Shown: positions 1-10,438 of the stretch, in pieces
Layout: every line of letters starts with the position of its first letter
How positions within the stretch are numbered: the stretch's first letter is position 1
Assembly (NCBI GenBank): GCA_019055375.1
Contig: JAHQIW010002088.1
Location: 62,001 to 126,000 of the forward strand
Direction: 5' to 3'
Length of the DNA stretch: 64,000 nucleotides
Origin: Parelaphostrongylus tenuis
Lineage: Eukaryota > Nematoda > Chromadorea > Rhabditida > Metastrongylidae
Notes under the pieces: generated by a model
What the model saw: the letters and a program-made list of their open reading frames with translations, nothing else
Database searches by the model: none
Told to the model about the DNA's origin: nothing
Program-made: the position numbers and the translations under genes

Positions 1-154
1 GCCATCACTTCGCTCTCTCCTCGATAAATGCTGTCACTGGTGTTGGCAACCAATCTTTAACCGGGTCTGGTCTAATAAGCACATTTTGGTATTGACCCTT
101 TCCACATGGAGTTCCTTTGTGTTATCCAGGAGCATACGAGAAAACGACCCTTTA

Positions 155-290
155 GCTTAGCTGGACAGGAACTTTTCTTAAAAGTGTTAGTAACCAATCG
201 AAAGCTCAAATCTCTGAATACTGCGCTACGTGCTCCTTTTTCAAAGAGACCCTTTTACAACGCTCCAGCACTCAAAATAGAATTATGCCT
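155..290 (+). repeat. Dispersed ~130-bp repeat (family D), copy
   Basis: This copy has the order seen in all family D copies: a 'ggacaggaacttttctt' start, then 'agtaaccaatcgaaagc', then 'gacccttttacaacgct'. Better copies read 'tagtaatcattcgatagc' followed by 'rcctttt.t.gcgctg'. Other copies on either strand lie near 17.70, 17.85, 18.22 (inverted), 18.33 (inverted), 26.75, 29.87, 30.05, 30.20, 37.12, 40.40, 40.59, 40.73, 41.17 (inverted), 43.60 (inverted), 48.86, 49.13, 50.27 and 50.71 kb (inverted). No coding capacity is seen. Its mobility class is unknown. Confidence 0.6.
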
Positions 291-1349
291 TATACCGGCC
301 GCTTGCTTTTTCTGTTGTTTCGCTGGAAACACAAAAAGCTTATGCGCGTTTAGAGGAAATCATGAAGAATCAGAATCATACGTTTTATGCGGAGTTCCCT
401 TCGAAGCGGAGAAACAATTCCCAACTGAATAACAAAAATCGTACTTCACGTGTAACCTACCTCCGCGCATTGATCGATCGTCGTGTTGAAACGCGGGCAT
501 CCTCCCCCACCCTTCTACCCCACTGCTCCCCTCCCTAAAGCTCGTAGATTTTCTGCACAGCAAAAGATGTCGTTTCATCATTTGTCTGCGGATAACAGAA
601 AAGAACCCTGGACGGCTTCGATCGTTCTCGCAAACGGTGCGCGATTTTACAACACTTCATAAAGATTATTTTCTCCATTTGAGGAAAGAATCCGAGTTTT
701 TTGTGGTATTTTGAGACCCAAAGTTTGCTTTAAATATTTTTTTACGCATATATAACTCTTAAGTAAGAGGAGAACTCCGAATATCAAACCTATTTTTATT
801 TTCCTATTTTCGTTCGCACTGTGGAGACCTCATCAGAAATAAAACATAGCTTCGAAATTGCCGAGATTCGTGCTATTGAATAAGCCTTAATGTGGTCTAA
901 TAAAAAGCCATGCGCATACGCCAATCGTCCAAACAAAGCATCTCGAGTGTGAAACATAATCTTTCTCCCGTTGTTTCAGCGTATCAGGAAAACTAAGAGC
1001 AGTACAAATATCGCTGGAATTTAGGCTTCTCAATAATCACTATAATTCTAGGGAACGAAAGCCTCTGATCAACGAAAAAGACTTCTGGAAGAATCAATTT
1101 CAATGAAGTTTTCAGCGACTAATGCAATCACAATAAAAGACATTCAAACAAAGAAATTCTCCAAATTACCGAACGATCTGCTAAAAGCACTCAAAACAAA
1201 ACTGGAAAACTGTACAAAAAGCTCCTTACCGCTCCAACCCGCCAAAAGGACATGGCAGAAATTTCCCATTGAAAGGAACATCGGGTAGTCTGTTCCGAAC
1301 ACGAGACTTACATATAAAATCTGGTCCACGACTAAAAATACCAAGATCT
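291..1349. other. Noncoding, nothing recognised
   Basis: No exon chain, RNA gene or named repeat is seen here. A 61-codon frame at 1,103-1,288 (+) leads into the purine-rich tract downstream. It has no supporting splice sites or recognised motif, so it is not called as a gene. Confidence 0.5.
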
Positions 1350-2374
1350 AAGAACGTAGAGAAAAGCAAAATATACCAAAGACTCTATCACCAAATGAAG
1401 AACTTATTAAGGAAATAGAAAAAATAAAGAAAGAAGATGAACCATTACCTTTCGTGCTTTTCATCCAATGGCTTTTGAATTGGCTGAGACATGTTCGGCA
1501 CCAGCAAACCTCAAAAATTAGTGAAGGAGGGTTAAATGTTAACCAAAGCCTTAAATCTTCATAAATACAGTCGGAGATCATAAGAAAGGAGAATCTAGAA
1601 ACCAATCAAAGTACCAAGAAATTGAAAAAAGAATTTGAAAATAAAGTAATTAAGGAAGTGAATAAGAAATCAAACAAGGACTTGAAAAATTAAAGAATGA
1701 AAGGAAACGAATTGAGGAGCGAGGAATTAAGGGATGAAGGGAGTAAAGGAAGGTATAAGGGAATTAGAAGAGTGAATATCAGGCATAGAAACATAGGTGA
1801 AGAACTAAGGAGTCATGGGAAGCATCTGTAGAACTTTGAAATTAGGAACTAAATAAATAAAAGGATCATAACTTCCGGAATCGGTGGACCCACAGTCTTT
1901 GCACCTTAAACAGGAAACTCTCGAGGTCTCATTCACTCCCTTTGCATTTTAAGCCCCCATCGTGCCACTGTTAGATGCATCGTGCTGGGAATTAGAGACG
2001 CGGAGGAGGTGGAGCAGACCGCCAGGAGCTGCCAGTCAGAGGTGCAGGGGCAGCGGGTGGTCCACGGTCCCCAGAAGAGTTAAGGAATTGAAGGAATAAA
2101 AAAAATTAGGAGCAAGACACCGAAGAAAAATCAAATAACTGAACGGCTGTGTAGAGGAACTGAATAAGGAAGTAAGTAATTAACGATGGAATCAAATATC
2201 TTAGAAACTAGAGGAAAGAAGCGGAACGATAAGAGAATAAGGAATCAGGAAACTGAAGAAAGACGTCAAGGAATCAAATAAGGAGTTAAAGAAAAGAAGA
2301 AAGGAAATAAGAAAAATAAGATAGTAATTGAATAAATTCTTTTCATCAACCGCTTCTAGAGATATGCTACATAT

Positions 2375-2575
2375 ACGCGTGTATACGCGTATATGATCAT
2401 GTACATATATACGTATAGTTATATATATACATGTACGCAAATCTTTATATGTATATTTACATGTACATATATATATATATATATATATATTTGCATGGAT
2501 ATTAACTGTTATGTACGTGCATATGTGTGCACATACACGTACGTAGACGTGTATAAATATGTATATATGAATGCA
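2375..2575. repeat. TA/TG-rich alternating microsatellite
   Basis: Alternating purine-pyrimidine DNA, with a run of (TA)n at about 2,467-2,490 and ATGTAC/ACGTAT units on both sides. The frames on both strands here are by-products of the simple sequence. Similar tracts lie at 18,985-19,075, 33,945-34,022 and 42,803-42,842. Confidence 0.9.
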
Positions 2576-2589
2576 CAGTGTTGATGGGT

Positions 2590-2700
2590 GATGTGCAAAA
2601 CTTTGGACGTTGGACGGGATTCGAACCCGCATTTCACCCATTTGAGAGTGTATGCTAACCATTTTTACTATTCGCTTTCCTGTCCGATGTTCAAGATTTT
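2590..2700 (-). repeat. tRNA-headed SINE-like copy (family C)
   Basis: Read on the minus strand it has an A-box-like 'atggttagcatac' and a perfect B-box-like 'gggttcgaatccc', followed by 'aaagttttgcacatca'. The 'tttgcacatca' tail after the B box recurs at 37,340-37,445 (+) and 44,275-44,400 (-). I therefore call it a tRNA-derived SINE rather than a working tRNA gene. The acceptor ends do not pair. Confidence 0.6.
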
Positions 2701-3414
2701 GCTAAACATTCAACAACACTGAAAAGGAATTAAGTGACTGAACAAGGAATTAAAGAAGGAACTGAGGAGTCAAGAAGAAAATAAAGAGAGAAGGAAACGA
2801 AGAAGAAGAAAAAGAGAAAATAGGAAAGAAAGGATAGTCAGAGAAAAAAGATTACGGAACAACCACGCTACTTTTGGACAAAAGAACGCCTGAATAGTGT
2901 TCTATCGCTCTAAACCCGTTTGTTATACAACGCATCTAAAATTTAATCAATATTCATTTCAGCCTCTAATAAACTTTTGTACTGCAAAAAAAAGCTCGGC
3001 GCAAAGATGAGCAACGTATAGCTTCTTATTACGTATAATCAAAAACCTGAACCGCATTTGCAGATCAAACACTCAGAGTCGTCAACGAAATCGATAAGTC
3101 TACTTTCGCCCCGCCGTCCCCTCCCCCCTATCCTGCTGCTCAGAGTTCTCGAAGGACCAGCATTGTTTTTGTATTTCTCGTGATTTTTATATTGATATTT
3201 AGTTTAATTTACCAGATGATAGAAAAGATTTGTTTTTATTTAGCCGCTTTCAGAGCTGCAATCATGTCGTGAATATACCGATTGGGGTAGGGTGAATTGC
3301 AAAACTAGCGGGCTCAAGTCCCAGCTGACGCAGAAGTTTTCCATATCCCTCTTAATCACTGGGTTTAATTTATCACTCATTTCGACTCGCCCTCACGATG
3401 TTTTTCCTCACCGG

Positions 3415-3632
3415 GCGGATCCCAGTACTTCTAACACTCAATTCGCTTCGTTCCGCCTTCTTCCGCAGCCTTGTAGAATGCTCGTTGGGCGAGTCTCCTT
3501 GCGATTTCGAAGATAGCCAGGCTGTGTCGTTCAATAGGGCGTTCGTGGTTGACTGCCGGAGACTGTCGAGAGTGGAGATCGGTCCCACGTGCGCTGCAAC
3601 GTGCATCATACCCACTCGGCCACAAGGCCCCC
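3415..3632 (-). repeat. tRNA-Ser/Leu-like SINE (family B)
   Basis: On the minus strand the copy starts with a 'ggccgagtgg' A-box-like head, the mark of type II tRNAs. It continues through 'gccctattgaacgacac', 'ctggctatctt' and 'gcaaggagac', and ends 'agtactgggatcc'. The same order occurs at 3,902-4,112 (+), 4,195-4,405 (-), 20,167-20,377 (+), 20,460-20,670 (-), 35,450-35,670 (-), 56,800-57,050 (-) and, as a head only, 62,455-62,585 (+). The open frames drawn through it are not genes. Confidence 0.7.
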
Positions 3633-3901
3633 CATTTTTCTATATTATTTGCATTTATGTAGGATTTTGCACTGCGATCTTATTCTCACAATTTTGAAAG
3701 CTTGTATCACTGAGCATCCACATGAAAAGATTTTATTGTAGAATCTTTACTTTATTGCTGGGATCTATTCTTCAAATGGTCCGACGATAGCGCGGAACTT
3801 TAACTCAACCATTCGCTGTTGATCAGAGATATGAGATAAAGTTCTCTTAATCGTATCGAGTCTACATCAGTCTTTTCAATCTTAGTAGTTTATTTCATAG
3901 G

Positions 3902-4112
3902 GGGATGGAGCGTGTACGAGTGGTTGTGATACTCGTCGCGGCGCGTTTAGGGCTGAAACCCTCCATACACCACTCTTCGAAAATGAACAAGAGCGCCTCG
4001 AGGAGCGCCACAGGCTAGATATTCTCGAGATTACATCGAGGTGTGCTCACTCAGTATTTTACGACGTTCAATGATCGAATTCTAGAAGTCCTGGGATCTG
4101 CCTAGTGAGAAA
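3902..4112 (+). repeat. Family B SINE, left arm
   Basis: Head 'cgagtggttgtgatactcg' followed by 'gaattctagaagtcctggg' at the tail. It lies tail-to-tail with the minus-strand family B copy at 4,195-4,405. The pair is conserved in the right arm at 20,167-20,670, so both insertions predate the inverted duplication. Confidence 0.65.
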
Positions 4113-4194
4113 CAACGCAGTGAAGACAAATTCATAAAAATCCAAAATGCCAAAGTACTTCATTTGATCCGCATCACAGTGTTTCTTTTCCAGG

Positions 4195-4405
4195 GTGGGG
4201 TCCCGTACTTCTAGCACTAAATCGTTTTCGCATCTTCTTCTTGAACGTCGTAAAATACTGCATTGAGCGCGTTTCCTTGCAATCTCGAGGATAGCCAGGC
4301 TATGGCGTTACGTGGGACGTTTTTTGTGATTTCCGGGAGTGCTCAAGGATGGGGATAGCTTAGCGCCGCGCCATGCGATGCAGCCACTCGACCATGCCTC
4401 CTCCC
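4195..4405 (-). repeat. Family B SINE, left arm, opposite orientation
   Basis: Contains 'gatagccaggctatggcg' and 'ccactcgacc', with the tRNA-like head at the high-coordinate end. The segment from about 4,310 to 4,890 that begins inside this copy is also present, in the same orientation, at 19,110-19,589, as part of the nested palindrome of the right arm. Confidence 0.65.
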
Positions 4406-4682
4406 TCCTTCCCGCATTTCGGTTATAACGTGGCACTGATGGGTAAACTTCTTACCTCGACTGCTTTACTTTTTTTGTAATCCTCCTAGATCTATGTGCC
4501 CTGACCACGAAGAGCTATTCCTATGAGGTTGATGGTGCACATCATCACCATGCTGTAATGGGCTCCCATGCTCACTTTCACACAACCACAGCCGATTGCG
4601 TGAAAGAGAATAACGTTTTTTTTACGCAATTCGTTGTTAAAGAGAGCGTATGGTCCCTTTTCTAGAGGAGTACGCTACGCAT

Positions 4683-4930
4683 ACGTGGTCCATGATTCGT
4701 TCTCGCACCCAGGCTCATCAAGTCTTCCATTTTTCCGGTGTCGGTAGATTGGTACCAGACGGGTCTCTGAGAGGACAGGCTGCACTGAACCGATACAGCG
4801 AGGGCCATAACGAGTCATTGTAAAGAGCAGACATGAATTTAATCACCTCAGACAAAGTTAAAAATCAAAAACGAATGCATGGCGCTTCTCTCAGGGACTG
4901 ATCTCTGCCAAGAGCTTTGACCTTTATTCT
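4683..4930 (+). repeat. tRNA-headed SINE-like copy (family A)
   Basis: Family A has a tRNA-like head and then a body reading 'tcggtagattggtaccag', 'gggagga.agcactga', 'gagt.attgtaaa', 'gcattcaatcacct', 'cgaatgcatggcgc' and 'ctcaggga..gat..acgcc.aaagctt'. Further copies: 5,400-5,690 (+), 7,605-7,905 (+), 14,753-15,060 (-), 16,965-17,260 (-), 19,640-19,892 (-), 19,465-19,589 (+, cut), 33,150-33,445 (+) and 42,505-42,790 (+), with a tail at 38,160-38,245 (+). Confidence 0.65.
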
Positions 4931-5154
4931 TCGATAAACGGTAAAGCCCTCGCTATTGATCGCTACCTGAACAATCGGCATGCATAGTTAAGCGAATGAG
5001 ATTGGTTTTTCATTGAGACATCAGTTAGCTGTCTTTTTCGACCCGTTTGTTAGTAAGTCTTCAGAATAAAGTTCAGTTTGAGACCGACGAGAACTCTGAC
5101 TGCTTATTTTGTCAGTGTATGATGTTAACCATATATCTACAGATGTTGAGTATA

Positions 5155-5345
5155 TACAGAGCCTTGGGCCTCAGGCGTGAATTGAACCCGCGTCTAACCC
5201 TTGCTAAGGGCTCGTACAACTCGTCATCTATTGGAGCTCCTGTTCTGTCATTCGTTTCTCTGCGATCCAATAGCTGTTTATTTGACTAGTTCGATGCCGA
5301 TATGTGCTTGCCAGCTAACATTTGACGGTTCGTTGCTGGCAAAAT
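5155..5345 (-). repeat. tRNA-like element (left arm)
   Basis: On the minus strand 'tgacgagttgtacgagcc' is followed by a B-box-like 'gggttcaattcac', then a tail. The right arm has the same element on the plus strand at about 17,310-17,510. The 'ttgctgg..agcacatatc.gcat.gaac' part also matches 54,500-54,560, which suggests a separate SINE family. It is not a canonical cloverleaf. Confidence 0.5.
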
Positions 5346-5399
5346 TAATATGTTTTATTGCAAAAGGATGAGTGCGTTTACCGCAATAATTAGAGGTGC

Positions 5400-5690
5400 T
5401 CGGCTACACACGTTGCCGATCAATCAACGATTGATGGTTTGTTACCGCGCTCAGGGCTCATAAAACCTTCCTTCATCTCGGTTGGTTTAGTCAGTTGGTA
5501 GCAGACATGTTTGGGAGGACTGCAGCACTGAGTTGGTACATCGGTAGGCCACCGCGAGTTATTGTAAAATTCCGATGTGCATTAAATCACTCTAAGCGGT
5601 GCTTGATGAAGTTGAATGCACGGCGCATCTCTCAGGGACCGACCAACGCCAAAAGATTTGTCTTTTACTTTGTAGCGCAGAAAGAGTTGT
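5400..5690 (+). repeat. Family A SINE, left arm
   Basis: Carries 'cagttggtagcagac', 'tgggaggactgcagcactga', 'gcacggcgcatctctcaggg' and 'gaccaacgccaaaag'. The right-arm partner is 16,965-17,260 on the minus strand. It is followed directly at 5,698-5,790 by another tRNA-like head ('gggcagtggttg' and 'gtgggttcaacac'), whose right-arm partner is 16,862-16,960. Confidence 0.6.
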
Positions 5691-6739
5691 AGCAGATCAG
5701 GAGCCGCAGTAGGGCAGTGGTTGTTTGTCAGAAGTCAGGGAAAAGGTGAGGCGTGGGTTCAACACCCTCCCGTAGTTCAATTCACCAAAATCTAATATAG
5801 TCGTAAATGTGTGCCTTTCTCTCTATTCTTGAAGAGGAAACATAGTCATCGGTGTCGAAACCATCCCATATTTCTCCTTCCTTGAATAAACTGCCCCCGA
5901 GATGTCATAGAAAAGAACTTCAAGAAATTTCGTTTGGTCCTTAATTGACAAAGCGTCTTCAGTTATCTCCCAGATTACAGGTAGCAAGGTAGAGCTATCT
6001 GTGACGGATAGCATAGTTTTGTCCAACATAAGACCGGTTTCTAAAATCAATTACAGCATTTATTTTTATCATTGAACTATAATCCCTTATTTTATCTTGT
6101 TTACGAACAGGTTAATGGGTGCTGAAGGATGACTGAAGATTATTCGTCGAACTCAGTACTATCAAAAGCCTTATAAGCAGCGGAATCAACTTTCTATAGA
6201 GGCATCTGCTGCAATAGTCAACGAAGATATTTACAGGAAAATGCAAATTTCTTTTGAAAAAGAATCGCGCGGATATTTTTTCAGGCCAGATTACGTCGTA
6301 GTACGATTTTGGCCTCTTAATAAATAGTTGGATTATACGTTCTAATTGTTCAATTTTGTGCTCGCATACTCATGCATTGTTTCGAAGCTCTTTATCAAGG
6401 CAGGAACAATAACAGAAGACTCTAAGCTGAGTCACTCAAGCAATGATTGCCGTTTATCATGTAAAGTTAACTTCTGGCATACGATTTGGAACCTCGAACA
6501 AGGTGTCATCCGCTTCATCGCATGCTTGTAACGCATCAAGTCCCCTTGAAAACAAAGATAAAGTGAAGTTATATCAAAGTTTCATCATTTATTTTTCAAG
6601 AAATTATCGATGTTCACTCAAAGACTAGTGCTAGTTATAAAAGTGGTTTTTTCTGCTATTACGTGGAATCGACAGTATCAGGATTCGAACAAATTCGGCA
6701 TTTACTGTATTAGCAGACAATATACTAAGTCGCTTATAA

Positions 6740-7300
6740 ATTTTGTCGCTGGAGAAAATAACACCAAATTTGTCGACCAAATAAAATGAAATTGTATAAT
6801 TTTGATACAGTTCGATTGCGCAGCTTTTTGCGAACATTTTGATATACAACATGCCTTTCCTTGCTCTAAGATGGAACTGTTGTAGAGACAAATTCGCGTG
6901 CTACATGTGCACGAAGGGGGCATAGGAGAAAATGTTAGTGAAGCAGCGCGCAAGATCAATGGAGCTTCCTGTGGACGGCCCGAATGCGGCTGTTCCTCCA
7001 GACTGTTCTTCCCAGCTTTGAACTTTGCAATCCACTTCCTAGCTGTCCTTTCAGCAATCGTTATCATCACTTCAAGCTCTACCAATCTAGTACGCCGCTT
7101 CGTAGCACTTTTCCTGTACGCCATTCGTGCATGAGTAGCAAGCGAGATTAATCTCGAGGCAGTTCCATCTTGGAACAAGTGTTGGCAAGTTGTATACCAA
7201 AATGTTTGCAAGAGAATGTGCAATTGAACGATACCAAAGTCGTGCAATTTAATAACTACTGGTTGACAAATTTGATGCTTATCGCTGTAGTGCCTGAACT
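6740..7300 (-). mobile_element. Palindromic mariner remnant, left arm
   Basis: On the minus strand a mariner-type helix-turn-helix segment reads AERTARKWIAKFKAG, then LEEQPHSGRP. The upstream part of the same domain (NVSEAARKINGA) lies on the plus strand at about 6,930-6,965, so the two halves face each other. Flanks of about 120-200 bp ('acattttg.tatacaact.gcc') are inverted copies of one another. The result is a foldback-shaped, non-autonomous derivative. The right-arm partner is 15,350-15,910. A collinear relative in normal order is at 47,282-47,540. Confidence 0.7.
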
Positions 7301-7604
7301 CATGGAATGACCTAAATTTTCAAAGAATGTTTCCATAGCACTACTACAATTTAGCGAAAGACTACTGCAAGATGACACTTCCTAAAAAATCGCTCTGAAA
7401 CTTAGAGTTTTTCTTTGTTAAATGCCAAAACTCTGCTGGTCTAAGGTTGAAATAGAACTGAGTAGTCCTGCCTTCGTCAGTTACCTATAAAAAAGAGACG
7501 ACACTGGCTCACTATTGGATAGGTAAGTGTTAATTAGCCACTTTTCATATCACACTCCTATTACCAGTAGAACTTGCCCATTTCTGAATAGCTTACTAGG
7601 AACG

Positions 7605-7905
7605 CGGGTGGCACAGCGGTCAGTAGTGCTCTGTGACAAGCCCGTTGTCAACCAATCGGTGGTGTATGGGTCGACCTCACGCTTAGGTTTCACCAAGCTT
7701 TCCTTAACTCGGGACCCGGCATAATGGTAAAAGAAATGCCTTTATGTTCCCTAGCACTCACTTTACATCGGCAAGCCAACGTTAGTCATTGTAAAAGCCA
7801 GATATGCATTCAGTCACCTCAAATGGTGCTAGACGAAGACGAATGCATGGCGCAACTTCCACTGACTGACCAACGTCGAAAGCTCTCCGTTTTTATCCTT
7901 ACTTA
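7605..7905 (+). repeat. Family A SINE, left arm
   Basis: The head 'gggtggcacagcggtcagtag' is followed by the family A body, ending 'cgaatgcatggcgcaact' and 'gaccaacgtcgaaagctct'. It lies at the 5' end of the 1.37-kb intron of the duplicated gene, just past the splice donor at 7,919. It is present in the same place in the right arm (14,753-15,060). Confidence 0.65.
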
Positions 7906-8513
7906 ATCATTTTACTTACCGTTGATTACGTTGTATATTATTTCGAACGATGTATTCATGATCCTCCTTGTCCCAAAACGTCGTCATCGTTTGTGCTATA
8001 ATTTGAAAACGCTTCTGAGAATATTAAATGCATTTTTGAAAAGTAAGCCTTCACTTATGAGGCTGATTTTTACTCCTTTGTCGTTCTCTTTCCTTCCATC
8101 TTTCACTAAGTGCTTCCTTTGTCGCTTTGTTAGCAGCTTGAATAGCAGCCACTCTTACAGCTGCTCTAGCAGCTTTGCGAGTAGCTTCTCGTGTATCGGG
8201 ATGCGGTGACAAATGTCCGACTTTACCTGTCGATCTTATCCGAACATCTTCTAAACGCCGTTGTTCATCTGCGACTTCATTCTCTTCTTTGATACTATGA
8301 TCTGCAACTGAATGGAAATCAAACGAGCTTTCAAATCCTGTTATGTTTTTCCACATTCTTTTTTTTTTGCTATTTTCCATAAATTTGGTAAATCAGAGCT
8401 CAATGTCTATGATGTGAAACTGATACTCCTAGATGAAGCAAAAGTTCGAGAACTACCATGACTTTGTCCTCCTCTGTTCAGTTGTAAGTACTCCATTTGC
8501 ATAGGGAATGAGC

Positions 8514-8896
8514 TACCAATATCTTTTGTTTTCCGTATCTGTCTATTCTAGCGAGGGGGGAATCAATGAAGAATGTTCTATTTGAGCGGAAAATCGTCAA
8601 GAAATTTTCTTTGCATTCTAAACTATTAGTTTCGATTCATTCATGGAGGACTGGGTTAACCAACATACAAGTTTACGGGGGCACAGGTGTATTTGGGTGT
8701 TTTTGCTACTGTAATGCATGTAGTTATGTCATGGCATTAAAATTCTGTAGGAGGTGATAAATTTGATTCGTATTTAGTGAAACGTCCATATCATCATTCA
8801 TCGTTCTCCTCTTACCGCTCCACATAATCGATTAGGTTCAATTTCCAGAACCGCTTCAAGCTACGTAAATATGAGGATTTCCACCTCTCATCTCTA
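8514..8896. other. Segment present only in the left arm
   Basis: About 383 bp that have no counterpart in the right arm, where 'gagatg' (of GKRVLEM) runs almost directly into 'gctcattccc' (LIPYAN). On the minus strand the segment runs from just after 'gagatgagag' to '..attggtag', so it begins near a GT and ends in AG. It could be an insertion into exon 1, a deletion in the right arm, or a lost/gained intron. Used as a GT-AG intron, the frame is off by one base. Confidence 0.6.
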
Positions 8897-9824
8897 GAAC
8901 TCTCTTACCGCCATTCGACATAGTCGCCATTTGTTTTGTGATCAATTTCTTCTCTGCCGAATATTGTGTGGAGTTCTCCATTAAACCCACTCTTACCGTT
9001 TCAGTATTCCTGTAATCTTCGTATAATCGTATTTTCAGGAAATGAGAAGAAATCCCAAAGCTGAATTTTCTTGCTCAGTCTAACATTTCTGCTCGTTTCT
9101 ATATTCGCGGTCGAAATAATCGCATTGATCGTATCCACGAGAACAAAAAAACTGAGATGTCTTTCTGTAGAAAAACGTATCAGCGACTATTTCGCGCTAG
9201 ATATTAATGCGATGTTGTAAAGGAAATGGTAGTTTCGACTAATGAATAACGGCTTTATATAACTTTTTTTTGCGTTATCGCCATGAGCAGAAAAAACCTA
9301 GTACAATTTCTGACAGTTGTCAAAAACTTACTGAATCATCTCCAGACCAACAACATTGGTATTCTGCAAGTTATTTGAAATAAATCAATTAGTGGTATTT
9401 TTCTCGCTGATTTGTTTTAGAATGGTAAACTTACATCAAGCACTGGATGCGATTTATTTGAAGAGATTTTTGATTTTTTCTTGCTATGAATACAACCCAT
9501 GGGTACTGTAAGAATTGGATTATTGTATTCTTTACAGTTCAAAGATTACTTCATTAAAAGATCTCTTATCGTCGTTACAACCCAAATTAAGAATCCAGAA
9601 AAACACTGATGATATCTTCTGCTGTGGTAAAGATCACGAACAACGCTAGGATGAATATTCATCACCTACCAGCTAGGAGATAGACTGTGAAATGAGTATG
9701 ACCAGAATAATGTGTGGTCACTATGCAATTTTTTGTTATCAGTTTTATCCATAACGAAATGATAAGAATAATTCTAGATAATAAAGGAAGTCGAGGCATA
9801 TTGAGTTACTGAAAACATTTTTTT

Positions 9825-10127
9825 TTGAAAAAAAAAACGACCCTGATAAATGGACGTCTCAGCTCAGTAGAAATAGGTGTTCACAAGGAGTTCTATATAA
9901 TTCAATACAACTTCATTTCAATTGATACCTATGTTCAAATGCCATTTTTTGCCCTGAAATTTGCGGTGAACCTTTCCACGTTTTCTCAAGTCGTAATCGC
10001 ACACAATAATCAATATTTCTTACCAATGAATAGGAGTGTTGCAGCTTTATTATCAGGTTTCTTCCATGATCATTTCTGCCTTAATACTCCTAGTCCGACT
10101 TTGTTATGGAAGTGTCCTACTCCATGA
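9825..10127 (+). CDS. Open frame of 100 codons shared by both arms, unknown
   Basis: A 100-codon frame (start MKKKTTLINGRLSSVEIG) is repeated as a 100-codon frame at 12,922-13,224 (-) with 94 or so identical residues. It has no recognised domain, signal peptide or neighbouring exon support. It lies on the opposite strand to the duplicated gene. Shared openness may just reflect the high identity of the arms. A conserved noncoding stretch is equally possible. Confidence 0.2.
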   Translation: MKKKTTLINGRLSSVEIGVHKEFYIIQYNFISIDTYVQMPFFALKFAVNLSTFSQVVIAHNNQYFLPMNRSVAALLSGFFHDHFCLNTPSPTLLWKCPTP

Positions 10128-10438
10128 CACATTGATATGGAATTTTTTGTGATCGCTCAATGGTCAAAGTCTTTTTGAGAATTGTGAAATAGGCATGTTT
10201 GTTCGGTTAATTTAAAGTGAGCGCCTTCAAAAATCTGTTGGCACTGTGTTTGCCATCAAGAGGATGTCAAATATTCTAAAAAGTAATGAGAATTCAGAAT
10301 ATGTTGAAAACATTGAAAAACAATATCACGTTGCTTAACAATATCGTTGCTGATTTTATTAATATTGCGTAATAGATCGAGGGATGAAAGGAGAGGTAGT
10401 GCATTATTATGTTATTTTTGTTCGGCTTTCGATACCAT

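Larger units (their letters stand above)
1350..2870 (+). repeat. Purine-rich, irregular 'ggaattaagg' tract, interrupted
   Basis: The plus strand is strongly purine-biased, with many degenerate units such as 'aaggaattaag', 'gaattaaggga' and 'aaggaagtaagtaatt'. The units run through about 1,380-1,860, 2,090-2,340 and 2,700-2,860. They are interrupted by a GC-richer block at about 1,870-2,080, a TA-rich microsatellite at 2,375-2,575 and a tRNA-like SINE head at 2,590-2,700. The interruptions suggest an old simple array later split by insertions. The frame codes for Lys/Glu-rich text but is full of stops. Confidence 0.6.
5823..8981 (-). pseudogene. Decayed left-arm copy of the duplicated spliced gene
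   Basis: Partner of the right-arm gene at 14,070-16,830. Exons by homology: 8,981 down to about 8,897 continuing near 8,513, then 8,406-8,059, 7,995-7,920, 6,544-6,483, 6,421-6,352, 6,313-6,175 and 6,040-5,823. Exon frames are still mostly open (for example KKKRMWKN, SFDFHSVAD, SESLIPL-like endings). However, the 5' splice donors after the exons ending at 8,059, 6,352 and 6,175 read AT, GA and AT, where the right copy reads GT. Exon 1 is also split by about 383 extra bases that end the frame at 8,856. The donors at 7,919 and 6,482 are intact. I read this as the dying copy of the pair. Function unknown. Confidence 0.6.
3749..10438 (+). repeat. Left arm of 17-kb inverted repeat
   Basis: This segment is repeated in reverse complement at 12,603-20,822. 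The match begins at 'actttattgctggg' (3,749, pairing with 20,822) and ends at 'gataccat' (10,438, pairing with 12,603). Spot alignments show roughly 93-97% identity with small indels. Two large differences exist: about 383 bp at about 8,514-8,896 are present only here, and 1,915 bp (17,675-19,589) are present only in the right arm. No target-site duplication is visible at the outer ends. Confidence 0.95.

Noticed and set aside
2201..2662. A 153-codon minus-strand frame, the longest in the first 3 kb.
   Set aside because: It runs through the TA microsatellite and a SINE head. Its Ile/Tyr/Thr/Cys-rich text is a by-product of the simple repeat.
3373..3697. Three overlapping frames of 64-99 codons on both strands.
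   Set aside because: They all lie within a family B SINE, and the same frames are broken in the other copies.
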